A program made the translations under genes and the position numbers. Below are positions 45,104-57,019 of a stretch of DNA of 64,000 nucleotides, piece after piece; within the stretch, counting starts at the first letter, position 1, and every line of letters starts with the position of its first letter. Source of the stretch: Castellaniella hirudinis. GTDB lineage: Bacteria; Pseudomonadota; Gammaproteobacteria; Burkholderiales; Burkholderiaceae_B. The DNA is taken from the NCBI RefSeq assembly GCF_042651965.1, contig NZ_JBHSDY010000004.1:124001-188000 (forward strand). The letters are read 5' to 3'. The notes under the pieces were generated by a model. That model was not told the origin of the DNA. It saw only the letters and a list, made by a program, of their open reading frames with translations, and did no database searches.

Positions 45104-46216
45104 TCACCCTTGATTGCTGGATACGCCGGACGGGGAAACGCCCGGCGTGCCTGTGGATTGCCCCGCTGGGGGGGATACAGTCGCGGCGCCCGGCCCGGAG
45201 GCGGCGCCTGCGGCCGGTGCGGAAACAGCCGGCGCCGGCGCAGCGGCCGGCGTGGCGCGGGAACCTGCGCCGGGGTGCGGCGCGGCGCCGTCTGCAGACG
45301 CAGGATGCCGCAACAGTTCCAATCGTTTCTGCAGTTCGACGCTATCCCGGCCCGAGGCGCTCTGCTCGTCGATACGCCGCTCCGCGCGCCGATTGAGCAT
45401 CAGGATGCTGATCCGGCGATTGACGGCCGCCATCGGATCGTCCTTGACCAGGTCGATGGTATTGCCCATGCCCAGGATGCGTTTGACCTTGTTTTCCACC
45501 AGGCCGCCCGCGACCAGCTCGCGGCGCGCGGCATTGGCGCGATCCGCAGACAGTTCCCAGTTGCTGTAGTTGCGGTCGCCCGAGGCATAGCGCAGCGCAT
45601 CGGTGTGGCCGGAGATCGTGATCGAATTCGGCAGCTGGCTGATCAGCGGAGCAAGTTCCCGCAGGATGTCGCGCATATAGGTCTGCACCACCGCGCTGCC
45701 GGTGGTGAACATCGGCCGATTCTGCTGGTCCAGGATCTGGATGCGCAGGCCGTCGGGCGTCATGTCCAGCAGCAACTGGGGCCTGAACTGCATCAGCGTC
45801 GGATTGTGCTCGATCAGGTTGTCGAGCTTCTGCTTCAGGTTTTCCAGGTTTTCCTGGTCGGCCTCGTCCTCCATCCGCTCCGCATCGCTTTCGCGGTCGT
45901 TGTCGACCTGGGGCTTGGCCTGAGGCAGGGGATGCGGATTGGGGATCACACTGGGATCGCCGCCGGGAATCTTGGACTTGCTGTTGTCCATTTTCTCGCC
46001 GCCCGTGATGGCCGTCATCAGCGGCATGCGGAAGTATTCGGCGATGGACTGGAGGTCCTTCTTGGGCACCAGCAGCAGCAGCCACATCACCAGGAAGAAT
46101 GCCATCATCGCGGTCATGAAATCCGCGTAGGCGATCTTCCAGCTACCCCCGTGATGGGATTCGCCGTAGGCCCGCTTGCGGCGGACGACGACGCGGCCGG
46201 TATCGTTCTTGGCCAT
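45104..46216 (-). CDS. motB: MotB, stator peptidoglycan-binding subunit
   Basis: 370 residues. One transmembrane helix near the N-terminus contains the proton-path Asp32 in IAYADFMTAMMAFFLVMWLL. The C-terminal OmpA-like domain (about 190-295) has NSITISGHTDALRY and LSADRANAARRELV. The tail after residue 300 is a long low-complexity Ala/Pro/Gly region. With MotA it forms the proton-driven stator. It lies 18 bases after motA. Confidence 0.96.
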   Translation of the reverse strand: MAKNDTGRVVVRRKRAYGESHHGGSWKIAYADFMTAMMAFFLVMWLLLLVPKKDLQSIAEYFRMPLMTAITGGEKMDNSKSKIPGGDPSVIPNPHPLPQAKPQVDNDRESDAERMEDEADQENLENLKQKLDNLIEHNPTLMQFRPQLLLDMTPDGLRIQILDQQNRPMFTTGSAVVQTYMRDILRELAPLISQLPNSITISGHTDALRYASGDRNYSNWELSADRANAARRELVAGGLVENKVKRILGMGNTIDLVKDDPMAAVNRRISILMLNRRAERRIDEQSASGRDSVELQKRLELLRHPASADGAAPHPGAGSRATPAAAPAPAVSAPAAGAASGPGAATVSPPAGQSTGTPGVSPSGVSSNQG

Positions 46217-46234
46217 ACCCCTTGTCCCCTACCG

Positions 46235-47107
46235 TCAGCGGCCCGCCGTCTGGTTCTTCGTCTGCCGCACGTGGGCTTCGAGCTCGGAGAACGAGGGACG
46301 GACGGACGAGAACAGGACTTTACGGCCGAATTCGACGGCCAGGGGCGGCGGGTAGCCGTTCATGCTGGCGAGCAGGGTGACCTTGATGCATTCAAGCACC
46401 TTGATCGAGGCCACCGACTGGCGCTCGACCGCCGAGGCGAACGGCGCGCAGAAGCCGTAGGACAGCAGAATACCCAGGAAGGTGCCCACCATGGCCTTGG
46501 AAATCAGGTCGGCCAGGACGGCCGGCGGCTGATCGACGGCCGCCAGGGCCTTGACCACCCCCAGCACGGCGGCCACGATCCCGAAAGCGGGCAGACCGTC
46601 GGCCACGGCGCGCACGGCATTGACCGGCGTGTGATGCTCGTTGTGCAGGGCCTCGATTTCCTGGTCCATCAGCGTTTCGATCTCGAAGGAATTCATGTTG
46701 CCGCTGATCATGATGCGCAGGTAGTCCGTCAGGAACTCCATCAGCTTGGCGTCCTTCTGGACCTGGGGATACTGGGTGAAGATGGCGCTGGCTTTGGGGT
46801 CTTCGATGTCGGACTCGATCGACATCAGCCCGTCACGCCGGGCCTTGTTCAACAAGGTGTACAGCAGCGCCAGCAGTTCCATGTACAGCGGCTTGCCATA
46901 GGGGCTGCGCTTGATGGCCTTGGGAATGGCATGCAGCAGCAGCTTGATCGAGGCGCCGTTGCTGGCGGCGATATACGCGCCCAGGGCCGCACCGCCGATC
47001 AGGGTGAACTCGAAGGGCTGCCACAGGGCGCCCATGTGGCCGCCCATGCCGACAAAACTGGCGAAGACCCCAACGAATACGATCAGGTATCCCAGGATGA
47101 TAAACAC
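46235..47107 (-). CDS. motA: MotA, stator proton-channel subunit
   Basis: 290 residues with four membrane helices; IILGYLIVFVGVFASFVGMG is the first and LPAFGIVAAVLGVVKALAAV the third. The cytoplasmic loop (PYGKPLYMELLALLYTLLNK) carries the charged residues that contact FliG. It has a GTG start at 47107 with an AAGG-type site. Together with MotB it is a flagellar stator. It is downstream of flhC by about 107 bases. No sigma-28 promoter could be found in that gap. Confidence 0.96.
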   Translation of the reverse strand: MFIILGYLIVFVGVFASFVGMGGHMGALWQPFEFTLIGGAALGAYIAASNGASIKLLLHAIPKAIKRSPYGKPLYMELLALLYTLLNKARRDGLMSIESDIEDPKASAIFTQYPQVQKDAKLMEFLTDYLRIMISGNMNSFEIETLMDQEIEALHNEHHTPVNAVRAVADGLPAFGIVAAVLGVVKALAAVDQPPAVLADLISKAMVGTFLGILLSYGFCAPFASAVERQSVASIKVLECIKVTLLASMNGYPPPLAVEFGRKVLFSSVRPSFSELEAHVRQTKNQTAGR

Positions 47108-47214
47108 GTGCGCACGCCTTGAGAGTCAGAATACCGCCATCATCGCCTGTTTTCCTGCATTCAAAAGCATGGTTAAACAGGTCTTTTTGTCCACAAATCC
47201 CCGGGTCCGCCCGC

Positions 47215-47778
47215 TCAGGCCGGCATACGCGCCGCCGACCGGCGGCGTGCGCGGGTCTTGCCCGCCCGGGGCGGCGGCTTGCAGATGGCGCAGACGAACC
47301 CCGATTCGGGATCGTGCGCATGGGCGACGAACAGGCCCCGGCATTGCTGACAGCCGGACAGTTGCACCAGCCCGCTTTCGAAGAAACGCACCAGCATCCA
47401 GGCGCGCGTGAAGCTGAGTACCGGTTCGTCGGGGCCCTCGCCGGGCTGCAGGCCCACCGAGGACTGCTCCAGGTACAGGCGATAGGCCTCCACCAGCGCC
47501 TGCGATTTCTTCGCCGGGGTGAAGGCATCCATGTACCGGTAGATGTTGTAGAACAGGCTGGAATGGATGTTCGGCAGCCAGGTCATGAACCAGTCCACCG
47601 AAAACGGCAGCATGCCCTTGGGGGGCGAGGCGCCCTTGACCTCGCGGTACAGGCGCGCCAGCCGGTCATAACTGAGGGAAGTCTCGGCCTGCAGCACCTG
47701 CAGGCGGGCTCCCAGACGGATCATGTCCGTCGCGAGCAGGATGTCGTCGGCTTCCCTGGAAACGCTCTTGCTGGACAT
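47215..47778 (-). CDS. flhC: FlhC, flagellar master regulator subunit
   Basis: 187 residues. The FlhC zinc site is visible as CQQC and CAIC (GCQQCRGLFV and GFVCAICKPP). The N-terminus (LLATDMIRLGARLQVLQAET) is family-typical. It forms the FlhD4C2 activator of class II flagellar genes. It is four bases after flhD. In Bordetella the same pair is called frlAB and is under BvgAS control. Confidence 0.96.
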   Translation of the reverse strand: MSSKSVSREADDILLATDMIRLGARLQVLQAETSLSYDRLARLYREVKGASPPKGMLPFSVDWFMTWLPNIHSSLFYNIYRYMDAFTPAKKSQALVEAYRLYLEQSSVGLQPGEGPDEPVLSFTRAWMLVRFFESGLVQLSGCQQCRGLFVAHAHDPESGFVCAICKPPPRAGKTRARRRSAARMPA

Positions 47779-47782
47779 GGGG

Positions 47783-48103
47783 TTAGACTGACACGGTTTC
47801 CTGCCGAGCCATCAGGATGGTGGAATGCGCTTGCTGCAGCACACCGCCCAGGACCTCGTGCGTCAGGGAGTTGAGCAACTGGGCGTCGTTCAGGCGGAAG
47901 GCGCACAGCACGGAATTGGAGCCGGCCAGCCGGACGATCTGGGCGGGTGACAGGTTGAGGATGATTTCCGCGACATCGGCGTCAAAGCCCAGCCGGAACA
48001 TGCCGGCGGCCAGATTTTCACGCAGCAGGCGCTGGGCCAACATCAGGTAGGACAGATTGACCTCGCGGATGTCATTCAACAACGTGGAATCGAGAGTGGA
48101 CAT
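47783..48103 (-). CDS. flhD: FlhD, flagellar master regulator subunit
   Basis: 106 residues. It matches the family in INDIREVNLSYLMLAQRLLR-type N-terminal helix (seen as NDIREVNLSYLMLAQRLL) and the C-terminal half LSPAQIVRLAGSNSVLCAFR. It is first gene of the flhDC operon; AAAAAGG precedes its ATG by a few bases. It pairs with FlhC to activate the flg and flh operons of this cluster. Confidence 0.95.
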   Translation of the reverse strand: MSTLDSTLLNDIREVNLSYLMLAQRLLRENLAAGMFRLGFDADVAEIILNLSPAQIVRLAGSNSVLCAFRLNDAQLLNSLTHEVLGGVLQQAHSTILMARQETVSV

Positions 48104-48438
48104 GAGATACCTTTTTGGCTATTGCCGGGTTCCGCGAACGGAAACCGGCTTCATCACTTCAGCAATCAGGCCGATGGCGATGCCCGCACCTGAATCAATT
48201 GTCACAAATTGACAGTCACAACAATTAAATCCAGACATCAAAAATACATTTTCATGCATATTTGACATGAACGGTAGGAGTATAGCCTTAACTGCCCTTG
48301 AATTTGACGTCACTTAACATTTAACAAAAGCAAATATTGTTAATAAACGTTATTACATCAGGGAAAATCCGAGGGCGGATAGTGATTTACCCTGATAAAT
48401 GTTGCCCACCGGCAACAATACGTAACTTAGGATCGAGG
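48104..48438. promoter_or_regulatory. flhDC upstream control region, AT-rich, non-coding
   Basis: 335 bases between flhD and the 3' end of glpD, both on the minus strand, with no gene. It is strongly AT-rich. On the minus strand TTGTGAC occurs twice, 14 bases apart (48221-48215 and 48207-48201), inside a flanking AATTGT/ACAATT inverted repeat, a possible activator site. A TATACT at 48284-48279 is a candidate -10. An inverted repeat CAGGGAAAATC / GATTTACCCTG (10 of 11 pairs) lies at 48359-48394. The large leader fits a multiply regulated class I promoter. Confidence 0.6.
48400..48417 (-). terminator. Likely intrinsic terminator of the glp operon
   Basis: On the minus strand TGTTGCC, loop GGTG, GGCAACA, then TTTAT; a 7-bp perfect stem 22 bases beyond the glpD stop. 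Confidence 0.55.
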
Positions 48439-50046
48439 TCAGGCCGGGACGTGGCGGTACTGTTCGGCCAGCCCCAGAAAGGCGTCCGGATCCCCATCAG
48501 ACCCGATTTCCTCGGCTAGGATGCGGGCCACGGCAGGCGCCGCCTGCATCGCCCGGTCCGCATGCAAAAACAGCATCCGGTGGCGGCGAGCCAATACGTC
48601 TTCGACGGTGCGGGCGTATTCGCGGCGTGCGGCATGGCGGACCATGGCTTCGGTCAGCCCCAGGCCCAGGTCCTGATCGGCCCCCGGCAGCGCCTGGACG
48701 TCGGCGGCCTCGGTGCCGTAGACATGCAGCCCCGGCGAATCCGTCAGGCGGGTGGCGGGCGCGCCGGGCGGCGGTGCGCCCAGCAGCGAAAAGCCGGCCG
48801 TGCGGCCGGGCGGCAAAGCCGGCACCAGCCCCGCGTCCTGGCAATGGCGCAGCACGTCTTCGGCCATGGAACGGTAGGTGGTCCATTTGCCACCGGTCAC
48901 GGTGACCAGCCCGGACGGGCTGACCCGGACGGTGTGTTCGCGGCTGATGGTCTTGGTGCCGCCCTCGTCCTCGTGCGCAGGCCGCACCAGGGGGCGCAGC
49001 CCGACCCAGACGCTGAGCACGTCCCCGGCCCGGGGCGCACGCGCCAGCACGTGGGCAGATTCATTCAGAATGAACGCTATTTCCTCGGGCAGCGCCCGGG
49101 GCTCGCGCGCCACGGCGTCGCGCGGCGTATCGGTGGTCCCCAGAATCAGGTGCCCCAGCCAGGGCACGGCGAACAGCACGCGGCCGTCGCGGGTGCGCGG
49201 GACCAGCAAGGCCTCGGACGACGGCATGAACGACCGGTCGACCACCAGGTGCACCCCTTGACTGGGCGCCACCATGGGGGTGGTGTCCTGCCCCCGGGCC
49301 GCGTCGTCCAGGCGGCGCAGGTCGTCGACCCAGACGCCGGTGGCGTTGATGACGCAGCGGGCGCGGACCGTGCCCTCGCGCCCGGCGGCGTCCAGGGCGT
49401 CGCGCCAGCGCACGCCGCTGACGCGGCCGTTTTCGTGCAGCACGTCGACGACGGGACAGTAGTTCAGCAGCAGGGCGCCCTGGGCGGCGGCCGTGCGCGC
49501 CAACGTCAGGGCCAGCCGGGCATCGTCGAACTGGCCATCCCAATATTTGACGCCGCCGAACAGGCCGGCGGTCTTGAGGCCCGGCAACTGGTCCGCCGTG
49601 CGGGCGCGCCCCAGCCACTCGGTGCGCCCCAGGCTGGCGGAGCCGGCCAGGGCGTCATAGACCTTCAGGCCGGTGCCGTAGAACGGCACCTCCCAGGGCC
49701 GGTAAGCGGGCATGACGAAGGCCAGGGGTTGGGCCAGGTGCGGCGCATTGTTCAGCAACGCCCGGCGTTCGTGCAGGGCCTCGCGCACCAGGCTGATATT
49801 GCCCTGGGCCAGATAGCGGACCCCACCGTGCACGAGCTTGGTCGCGCGCGAGGAAGTGCCGCCGGCAAAATCATTGGATTCCAGCAGCAGGACCGACAGG
49901 CCCCGCAGCCGGGCATCCAGGGCGACGCCCAGGCCGCTGGCGCCGCCGCCGATGACGATCAGATCGACCTCGGACAAGGCCTCGAGGTCATGCAGCAATC
50001 GATCCCGATCCGTCGTGACGGGCGGCAGCACAGCAGTCTGGGACAT
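48439..50046 (-). CDS. glpD: GlpD, aerobic glycerol-3-phosphate dehydrogenase
   Basis: 535 residues. The FAD-binding Rossmann motif is VIGGGASGLG (31-40). Family segments are SSRATKLVHGGVRYLAQGN, FAVPWLGHLILGTTDTPRDA and VTVTGGKWTTYRSMAEDVL. It oxidises glycerol-3-phosphate to dihydroxyacetone phosphate and passes electrons to quinone at the inner membrane. It is the last gene of glpSTPQUVD, 14 bases after glpV, so uptake and oxidation are co-transcribed. Confidence 0.96.
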   Translation of the reverse strand: MSQTAVLPPVTTDRDRLLHDLEALSEVDLIVIGGGASGLGVALDARLRGLSVLLLESNDFAGGTSSRATKLVHGGVRYLAQGNISLVREALHERRALLNNAPHLAQPLAFVMPAYRPWEVPFYGTGLKVYDALAGSASLGRTEWLGRARTADQLPGLKTAGLFGGVKYWDGQFDDARLALTLARTAAAQGALLLNYCPVVDVLHENGRVSGVRWRDALDAAGREGTVRARCVINATGVWVDDLRRLDDAARGQDTTPMVAPSQGVHLVVDRSFMPSSEALLVPRTRDGRVLFAVPWLGHLILGTTDTPRDAVAREPRALPEEIAFILNESAHVLARAPRAGDVLSVWVGLRPLVRPAHEDEGGTKTISREHTVRVSPSGLVTVTGGKWTTYRSMAEDVLRHCQDAGLVPALPPGRTAGFSLLGAPPPGAPATRLTDSPGLHVYGTEAADVQALPGADQDLGLGLTEAMVRHAARREYARTVEDVLARRHRMLFLHADRAMQAAPAVARILAEEIGSDGDPDAFLGLAEQYRHVPA

Positions 50047-50060
50047 CGTTCACACTCCCC

Positions 50061-51794
<1,734 letters not shown>

Positions 51795-51884
51795 CGTGAT
51801 CTCCTCTTGTGGACTCCCCTGCCCTGTCTGCCGGCGCCGCCCGGGGAAATAGGCCGGCGCCGGAAATGCGTAAAAACGGTTTTG

Positions 51885-52193
51885 TCAGGCTTTGCGCATG
51901 ATGAACGCCAGCACCCCCATGGACAGCACGAAGCTGATCCAGACAGAGGGCTCCTCATCCAGCGAGAACCATTCCATCAACGTCTCGCCCAGCCCGAGAA
52001 AGGCCAGATTGATGTACGCGGCCGCCAGCAGGCCGATGAACAGGCGGTCGCCGCGCGTGGTCGCCATGGGCAGAAAACCCTTGCGCAGCACCGTGGGCGA
52101 ACGGATTTCCCAGACCGTCATGCACGCCAGCATCAGCACGATGCAGATGAAGAACACGGCGGTGGGGGTGGTCCAGACCATCCAATTGAACAT
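51885..52193 (-). CDS. glpU: GlpU-like small membrane protein of the glycerol ABC transporter (DUF2160)
   Basis: 102 residues with three hydrophobic segments (TPTAVFFICIVLMLACMTVW, DRLFIGLLAAAYINLAFLGL, VWISFVLSMGVLAFIM). The family occurs almost only in glycerol ABC operons and its exact role is unknown; an accessory part of the transporter is likely. It lies between glpQ (30 bases) and glpV. Confidence 0.85.
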   Translation of the reverse strand: MFNWMVWTTPTAVFFICIVLMLACMTVWEIRSPTVLRKGFLPMATTRGDRLFIGLLAAAYINLAFLGLGETLMEWFSLDEEPSVWISFVLSMGVLAFIMRKA

Positions 52194-52223
52194 GGCGTAT
52201 TCCTAGTATTCCTGTTGGGCCAT

Positions 52224-53042
52224 TCAGACCCGGCCCATCGCGAAGCCCTTCGCGATGTAGTGGCGCACGAACCAGATGACGATGGCGCCCGGCACGATGG
52301 TGAGCGTGCCGGCTGCCGCCAGGGTGGCCCAGTCCATGCCCGAGGCCGAAACGGTGCGGGTCATGATGGCCACGATGGGTTTGGCATCCACGCTGGTCAG
52401 CGTGCGCGCCAGCAGCAGCTCCACCCAGCTGAACATGAAGCAGAAGAAGGCCGCCACCCCGACCCCCGACTTGATCAGCGGCAGGAAGATCGTCAGGAAG
52501 AAGCGTGGGAAGCTGTAGCCGTCGATATAGGCGGTCTCGTCGATTTCGCGCGGGATGCCGCTCATGAAGCCTTCCAGGATCCAGACCGCCAGCGGCACGT
52601 TGAACAGCAGGTGCGCCGAGGCCACGGCCCAATGCGTATCCATCAGCCCCAGCGTGGTGTAAAGCTGGAAGAACGGCAGCAGGAACACGGCGGGCGGCGT
52701 CATGCGGTTGGTCAGCAGCCAGAAGAACACATGCTTGTCGCCCAGGAAGGAATAGCGCGAAAACGCGTAGGCCGCAGGCAAGGCCACGGCAATCGCCATG
52801 ATCATGTTCAGGCAGACGTAGATCAGGCTATTGACGTAGCCCATATACCAGGACGGGTCGGTCAGGATCAGCCGGTAATTGTCCAGCGTGAATTCACGGG
52901 GGAACAGAGAAAATTCGGCCAGGATGCCCTGATTGGTCTTGAAGCTCATGACCACCATCCAGTAGATGGGGAGCAAGGCAAACACCAGATACAGGATCAG
53001 AAAGACGGTGCGCTTGCGCGGCAGGAACGAACGGTCAGTCAT
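52224..53042 (-). CDS. glpQ: GlpQ, glycerol ABC transporter permease
   Basis: 272 residues from the ATG at 53042, which overlaps the glpP stop by eight bases. It has about six helices and the MalG-type EAA loop (LEGFMSGIPREIDETAYIDG). It forms the membrane channel with GlpP. The name follows the rhizobial glycerol transporter and is not the glycerophosphodiesterase of the same name in E. coli. Confidence 0.92.
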   Translation of the reverse strand: MTDRSFLPRKRTVFLILYLVFALLPIYWMVVMSFKTNQGILAEFSLFPREFTLDNYRLILTDPSWYMGYVNSLIYVCLNMIMAIAVALPAAYAFSRYSFLGDKHVFFWLLTNRMTPPAVFLLPFFQLYTTLGLMDTHWAVASAHLLFNVPLAVWILEGFMSGIPREIDETAYIDGYSFPRFFLTIFLPLIKSGVGVAAFFCFMFSWVELLLARTLTSVDAKPIVAIMTRTVSASGMDWATLAAAGTLTIVPGAIVIWFVRHYIAKGFAMGRV

Positions 53043-53924
53043 GGGCGGCCTCCGCATCCCGGGTGCCGACGCGCAGCATCCAGTTGTACAGCACGAAACA
53101 GAACATCAGGATGATCAGGAAATAGATCAGGGAAAAAGCGGCGGCAGGCCCCATGTCGAACTGGCCGATGGCCTTTTGCGTCAGGTACTGGCTGAGGAAC
53201 GTCGTGGAATTGCCCGGCCCGCCGCCCGTCAGCACAAACGGTTCGGTGTAGATCATGAAACTGTCCATGAAGCGCAGCAGCACGGCGATCATCAGCACGC
53301 CGCGCATCTTGGGCAACTGGATGTAGCGGAACACCGCCCATTTGCTGGCGCCGTCGATGCTGGCGGCCTGGTAATAGGCCTCGGGGATGGATTGCAGGCC
53401 GGCGTAGGCCAGCAGCGCCACCAGCGGCGTCCAGTGCCAGATATCCATCAGCAGCACGGTCAGCCAGGCGTGGACGGGATTGCCGACGTAGCTGTAGTCC
53501 AGTCCCAGGCGGGCCAGCGTCCAGCCGAACAGGCCGATGTCGGTGCGGCCGAAGATCTGCCAGATGGTGCCCACCACGTTCCAGGGAATCAGCAGCGACA
53601 GGGACACGATCACCAGCACGGCCGAGGCCCGCCAGCTGCGCGCCGGCATGGACAGGGCCAGCATCACGCCCAGGGGGATTTCAATCGCCAGCACGGCGCC
53701 GGAGAACAGCAGCTGGCGCCACAAGGCGGCGTGCAGGTCTTCGTCGCGCATGATGGCCGTGAACCACTCGGTGCCGACGAACACCGCATTGTCCGGCGAG
53801 ATGATGTCCTGGACCGAGTAATTGACCACGGTCATCAGCGGGATGATGGCAGAAAACGCCACGCACAGAATCACCGGCAGGATCAGCCACCAGGCCTTTT
53901 GATTGACGGGTTTGACGGTCGCGC

Positions 53925-53928
<4 letters not shown>
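53035..53928 (-). CDS. glpP: GlpP, glycerol ABC transporter permease
   Basis: 297 residues with six helices and an EAA loop (LQSIPEAYYQAASIDGASKW). The MalF-type N-terminal helix is KAWWLILPVILCVAFSAIIP. The start overlaps the glpT stop by four bases and the end overlaps glpQ. Partner of GlpQ in the inner membrane. Confidence 0.92.
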
Positions 53929-55004
<1,076 letters not shown>

Positions 55005-55005
55005 G

Positions 55006-56079
55006 TCAGGCCTCCTGCGCCAGGGGCGCCCGCAGCAGGGATTCGTCCGGCCCGAACACATAGGCCCGGCGGCTGGAGAAATGCAGGGTGACGGCGTCGC
55101 CCAGGCCGTGATGCTGGACGCCCGGCACCTGGGCCACCAGACTGCCGACAGGCGTGTCGGCGTGGACGAAGGTGGCGGAGCCGGAGATTTCGGCCAGTTG
55201 GACCCGTCCCGGAATCCGGCAGTCGCCGCCCTGGTCGGTCAGCGACAGGTCGGCCGCGCGCAAGCCCACGGTCACGTCGCCGTCGGGCACGTCCTGGCCG
55301 GCCGGCAGGTTCACTTCGGTCAGGGCGCGCAGGCTGACCGCCGCGCGGTCGGCGCGGGCCGCCAGGAAATTCATGGGGGGATCGCTGAAGGCGCGCGCCA
55401 CCCGGATCGACGCGGGCCGACGGAACACGTCCAGCGTGGGGCCGTATTGCAGCAGCTCGCCCTGATCCAGCACGGCCGTATAGCCCCCGAGCAGCAGCGC
55501 CTCGCCGGGTTCGGTCGTGGCATAGATGACGGTGGAGCGGCCCTGCTCGAACAGCGTGCCCAGTTCCTCGCGCAGTTCTTCGCGCAGCTTGTAGTCCAGA
55601 TTGACGAGCGGTTCGTCCAGCAGCATCAGGGGCGCGTCCTTGGCCAGGGCGCGCGCCAGGGCGACGCGCTGCTGCTGGCCGCCGGACAGTTCAGCGGGCA
55701 GGCGGTCCAGAAATTCGTCGATATGCAGGGAGCGCGCGATTTCACGCACCCGGGACATGGCATCGGCTTCACCGCGCAGCCGCAGCGGCGAGGCAATATT
55801 GGCGGCAACCGTCATGGACGGGTAATTGATGAACTGCTGATACACCATGGCGACGTTGCGGTGGCGCACCGGCAGGCCGGTGACGTCGATGTCGTCGACC
55901 AGGACGCGGCCCGTGGTGGGCGCATCCAGGCCGGCCATCAGCCGCATCAGGCTGGTCTTGCCCGCGCGGGTCACCCCCAGCAGGACTGTGACCGCGGATT
56001 CGCGCGGCGCCAGATCCAGGGGGTGCAGCCAGGTTTCGGCGCCGACTTTCTTGCCGACGCGCGCCAGCTTGAGTTGCAT
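55006..56079 (-). CDS. glpS: GlpS, glycerol ABC transporter ATPase lacking the switch histidine
   Basis: 357 residues. Walker A GVTRAGKT (35-42), LSGGQ (131-135) and Walker B LMLLDEP (151-157) are present. The switch-His position reads YATTEPGEAL, with Thr189 where His is expected. C-terminal TOBE domain. It is the first gene of the glycerol operon; GGAG precedes the ATG. With GlpT it powers glycerol import through GlpPQ. Confidence 0.92.
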   Translation of the reverse strand: MQLKLARVGKKVGAETWLHPLDLAPRESAVTVLLGVTRAGKTSLMRLMAGLDAPTTGRVLVDDIDVTGLPVRHRNVAMVYQQFINYPSMTVAANIASPLRLRGEADAMSRVREIARSLHIDEFLDRLPAELSGGQQQRVALARALAKDAPLMLLDEPLVNLDYKLREELREELGTLFEQGRSTVIYATTEPGEALLLGGYTAVLDQGELLQYGPTLDVFRRPASIRVARAFSDPPMNFLAARADRAAVSLRALTEVNLPAGQDVPDGDVTVGLRAADLSLTDQGGDCRIPGRVQLAEISGSATFVHADTPVGSLVAQVPGVQHHGLGDAVTLHFSSRRAYVFGPDESLLRAPLAQEA

Positions 56080-56193
56080 GGACCCTTACTCCAAAAGTTC
56101 CTTTTTGTGAATTATTGTTCGTTTTTACTCTTTTTTCTGTCCATATAAACCCTAGGATTTTTTCTTTTCCTTTCGCTGTACAGTGTGCCGGTC
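56080..56193. promoter_or_regulatory. Divergent glpS / glpR control region
   Basis: 114 AT-rich bases with pyrimidine tracts on the plus strand. TTCG cores embedded in T-rich sequence occur at 56118-56121 (TTGTTCGTTTTT) and 56172-56175 (CCTTTCGCT), like the half-sites of DeoR/GlpR operators. TATAAA lies at 56144-56149. GlpR probably binds here and controls both sides; sites are tentative. Confidence 0.45.
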
Positions 56194-56985
56194 ATGACAA
56201 AAGCTGATTCCATGCACCCCAATCCTCGTCAGATCAAGCTGCTCAACCGCCTGCAGGGCTCGGGTTCCTGCAGCCTGGAGACCCTGGCCGGCGACCTGGA
56301 CGTCACGGTCCAGACCGTCCGCCGCGACGTCCAGCGCCTGGCCGAGGCCAACCTGCTGGTCCGCTTCCACGGCGGCGTCCGGCTGCCCAATTCGACCATC
56401 GAGAACATCGCCTACCGCCAGCGCGCCCAGTTGCATGCCGGCGAAAAGGAACGCATCGCCCAGGCCATCGCCCGCGAAATCCCCAACGACTGTTCGCTGC
56501 TGATCAATATCGGCACCACCACCGAAGCCATCGCACGCGCCCTGTCCAACCATACGGGGCTGCGCATCATCACCAACAACGTCAACGTGGCCTACACCCT
56601 GGGCCGGCAGCCCGGCTGCGAAGTCATTCTGGCCGGCGGCAGCGTGCGCCCCCGCGATCTGGGCATCGTGGGAGAGGCCACGGTGGAATTCATCCGCCAG
56701 TTTCGCGCCGACATCGCCCTGATGGGGATTTCCGGCATCGAGGCCGACGGCACGCTGCGCGACTACGACTTCCGCGAGGTCAAGGTGTCCCAGGCCATCA
56801 TGCAGTCGGCCCGGGAAGTCTGGATGGCCGCCGACACCAGCAAGTTCCACCGGCCGGCCATGGTCCGGCTGGGGGAGCTGTCCCAGATCGGCCGCCTGTT
56901 CACCAACGCCCGCCCCCCGGAGCCCTTTCCCGGCCTGCTCAAGGCCGCCGGCGTGGACTGCGTCATCGCTCCCGAAGATATCTAG
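56194..56985 (+). CDS. glpR: GlpR, DeoR-family repressor of the glycerol regulon
   Basis: 263 residues from the ATG at 56194; a GTG three codons upstream and an ATG at 56212 are alternatives. N-terminal HTH (LAGDLDVTVQTVRRDVQRLA, then EANLLVRFHGGV) is the DeoR signature. The C-terminal sensor domain has LLINIGTTTEAIARAL and ADTSKFHRPAMVRLGEL, and probably binds glycerol-3-phosphate. Divergent from glpS and upstream of glpK, so it controls uptake, phosphorylation and oxidation together. Confidence 0.92.
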   Translation: MTKADSMHPNPRQIKLLNRLQGSGSCSLETLAGDLDVTVQTVRRDVQRLAEANLLVRFHGGVRLPNSTIENIAYRQRAQLHAGEKERIAQAIAREIPNDCSLLINIGTTTEAIARALSNHTGLRIITNNVNVAYTLGRQPGCEVILAGGSVRPRDLGIVGEATVEFIRQFRADIALMGISGIEADGTLRDYDFREVKVSQAIMQSAREVWMAADTSKFHRPAMVRLGELSQIGRLFTNARPPEPFPGLLKAAGVDCVIAPEDI

Positions 56986-57019
56986 GGCCCGTTCACACGC
57001 ACCAAGGAGTCGCGAAGGC

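Noticed and set aside
43001..47122. A 1,373-codon open frame on the plus strand
   Set aside because: It is antisense to cheA, motB and motA, which have full family motifs. Long antisense frames are expected in very GC-rich coding DNA. Its translation is rich in His, Gln, Gly and Arg with no domain.
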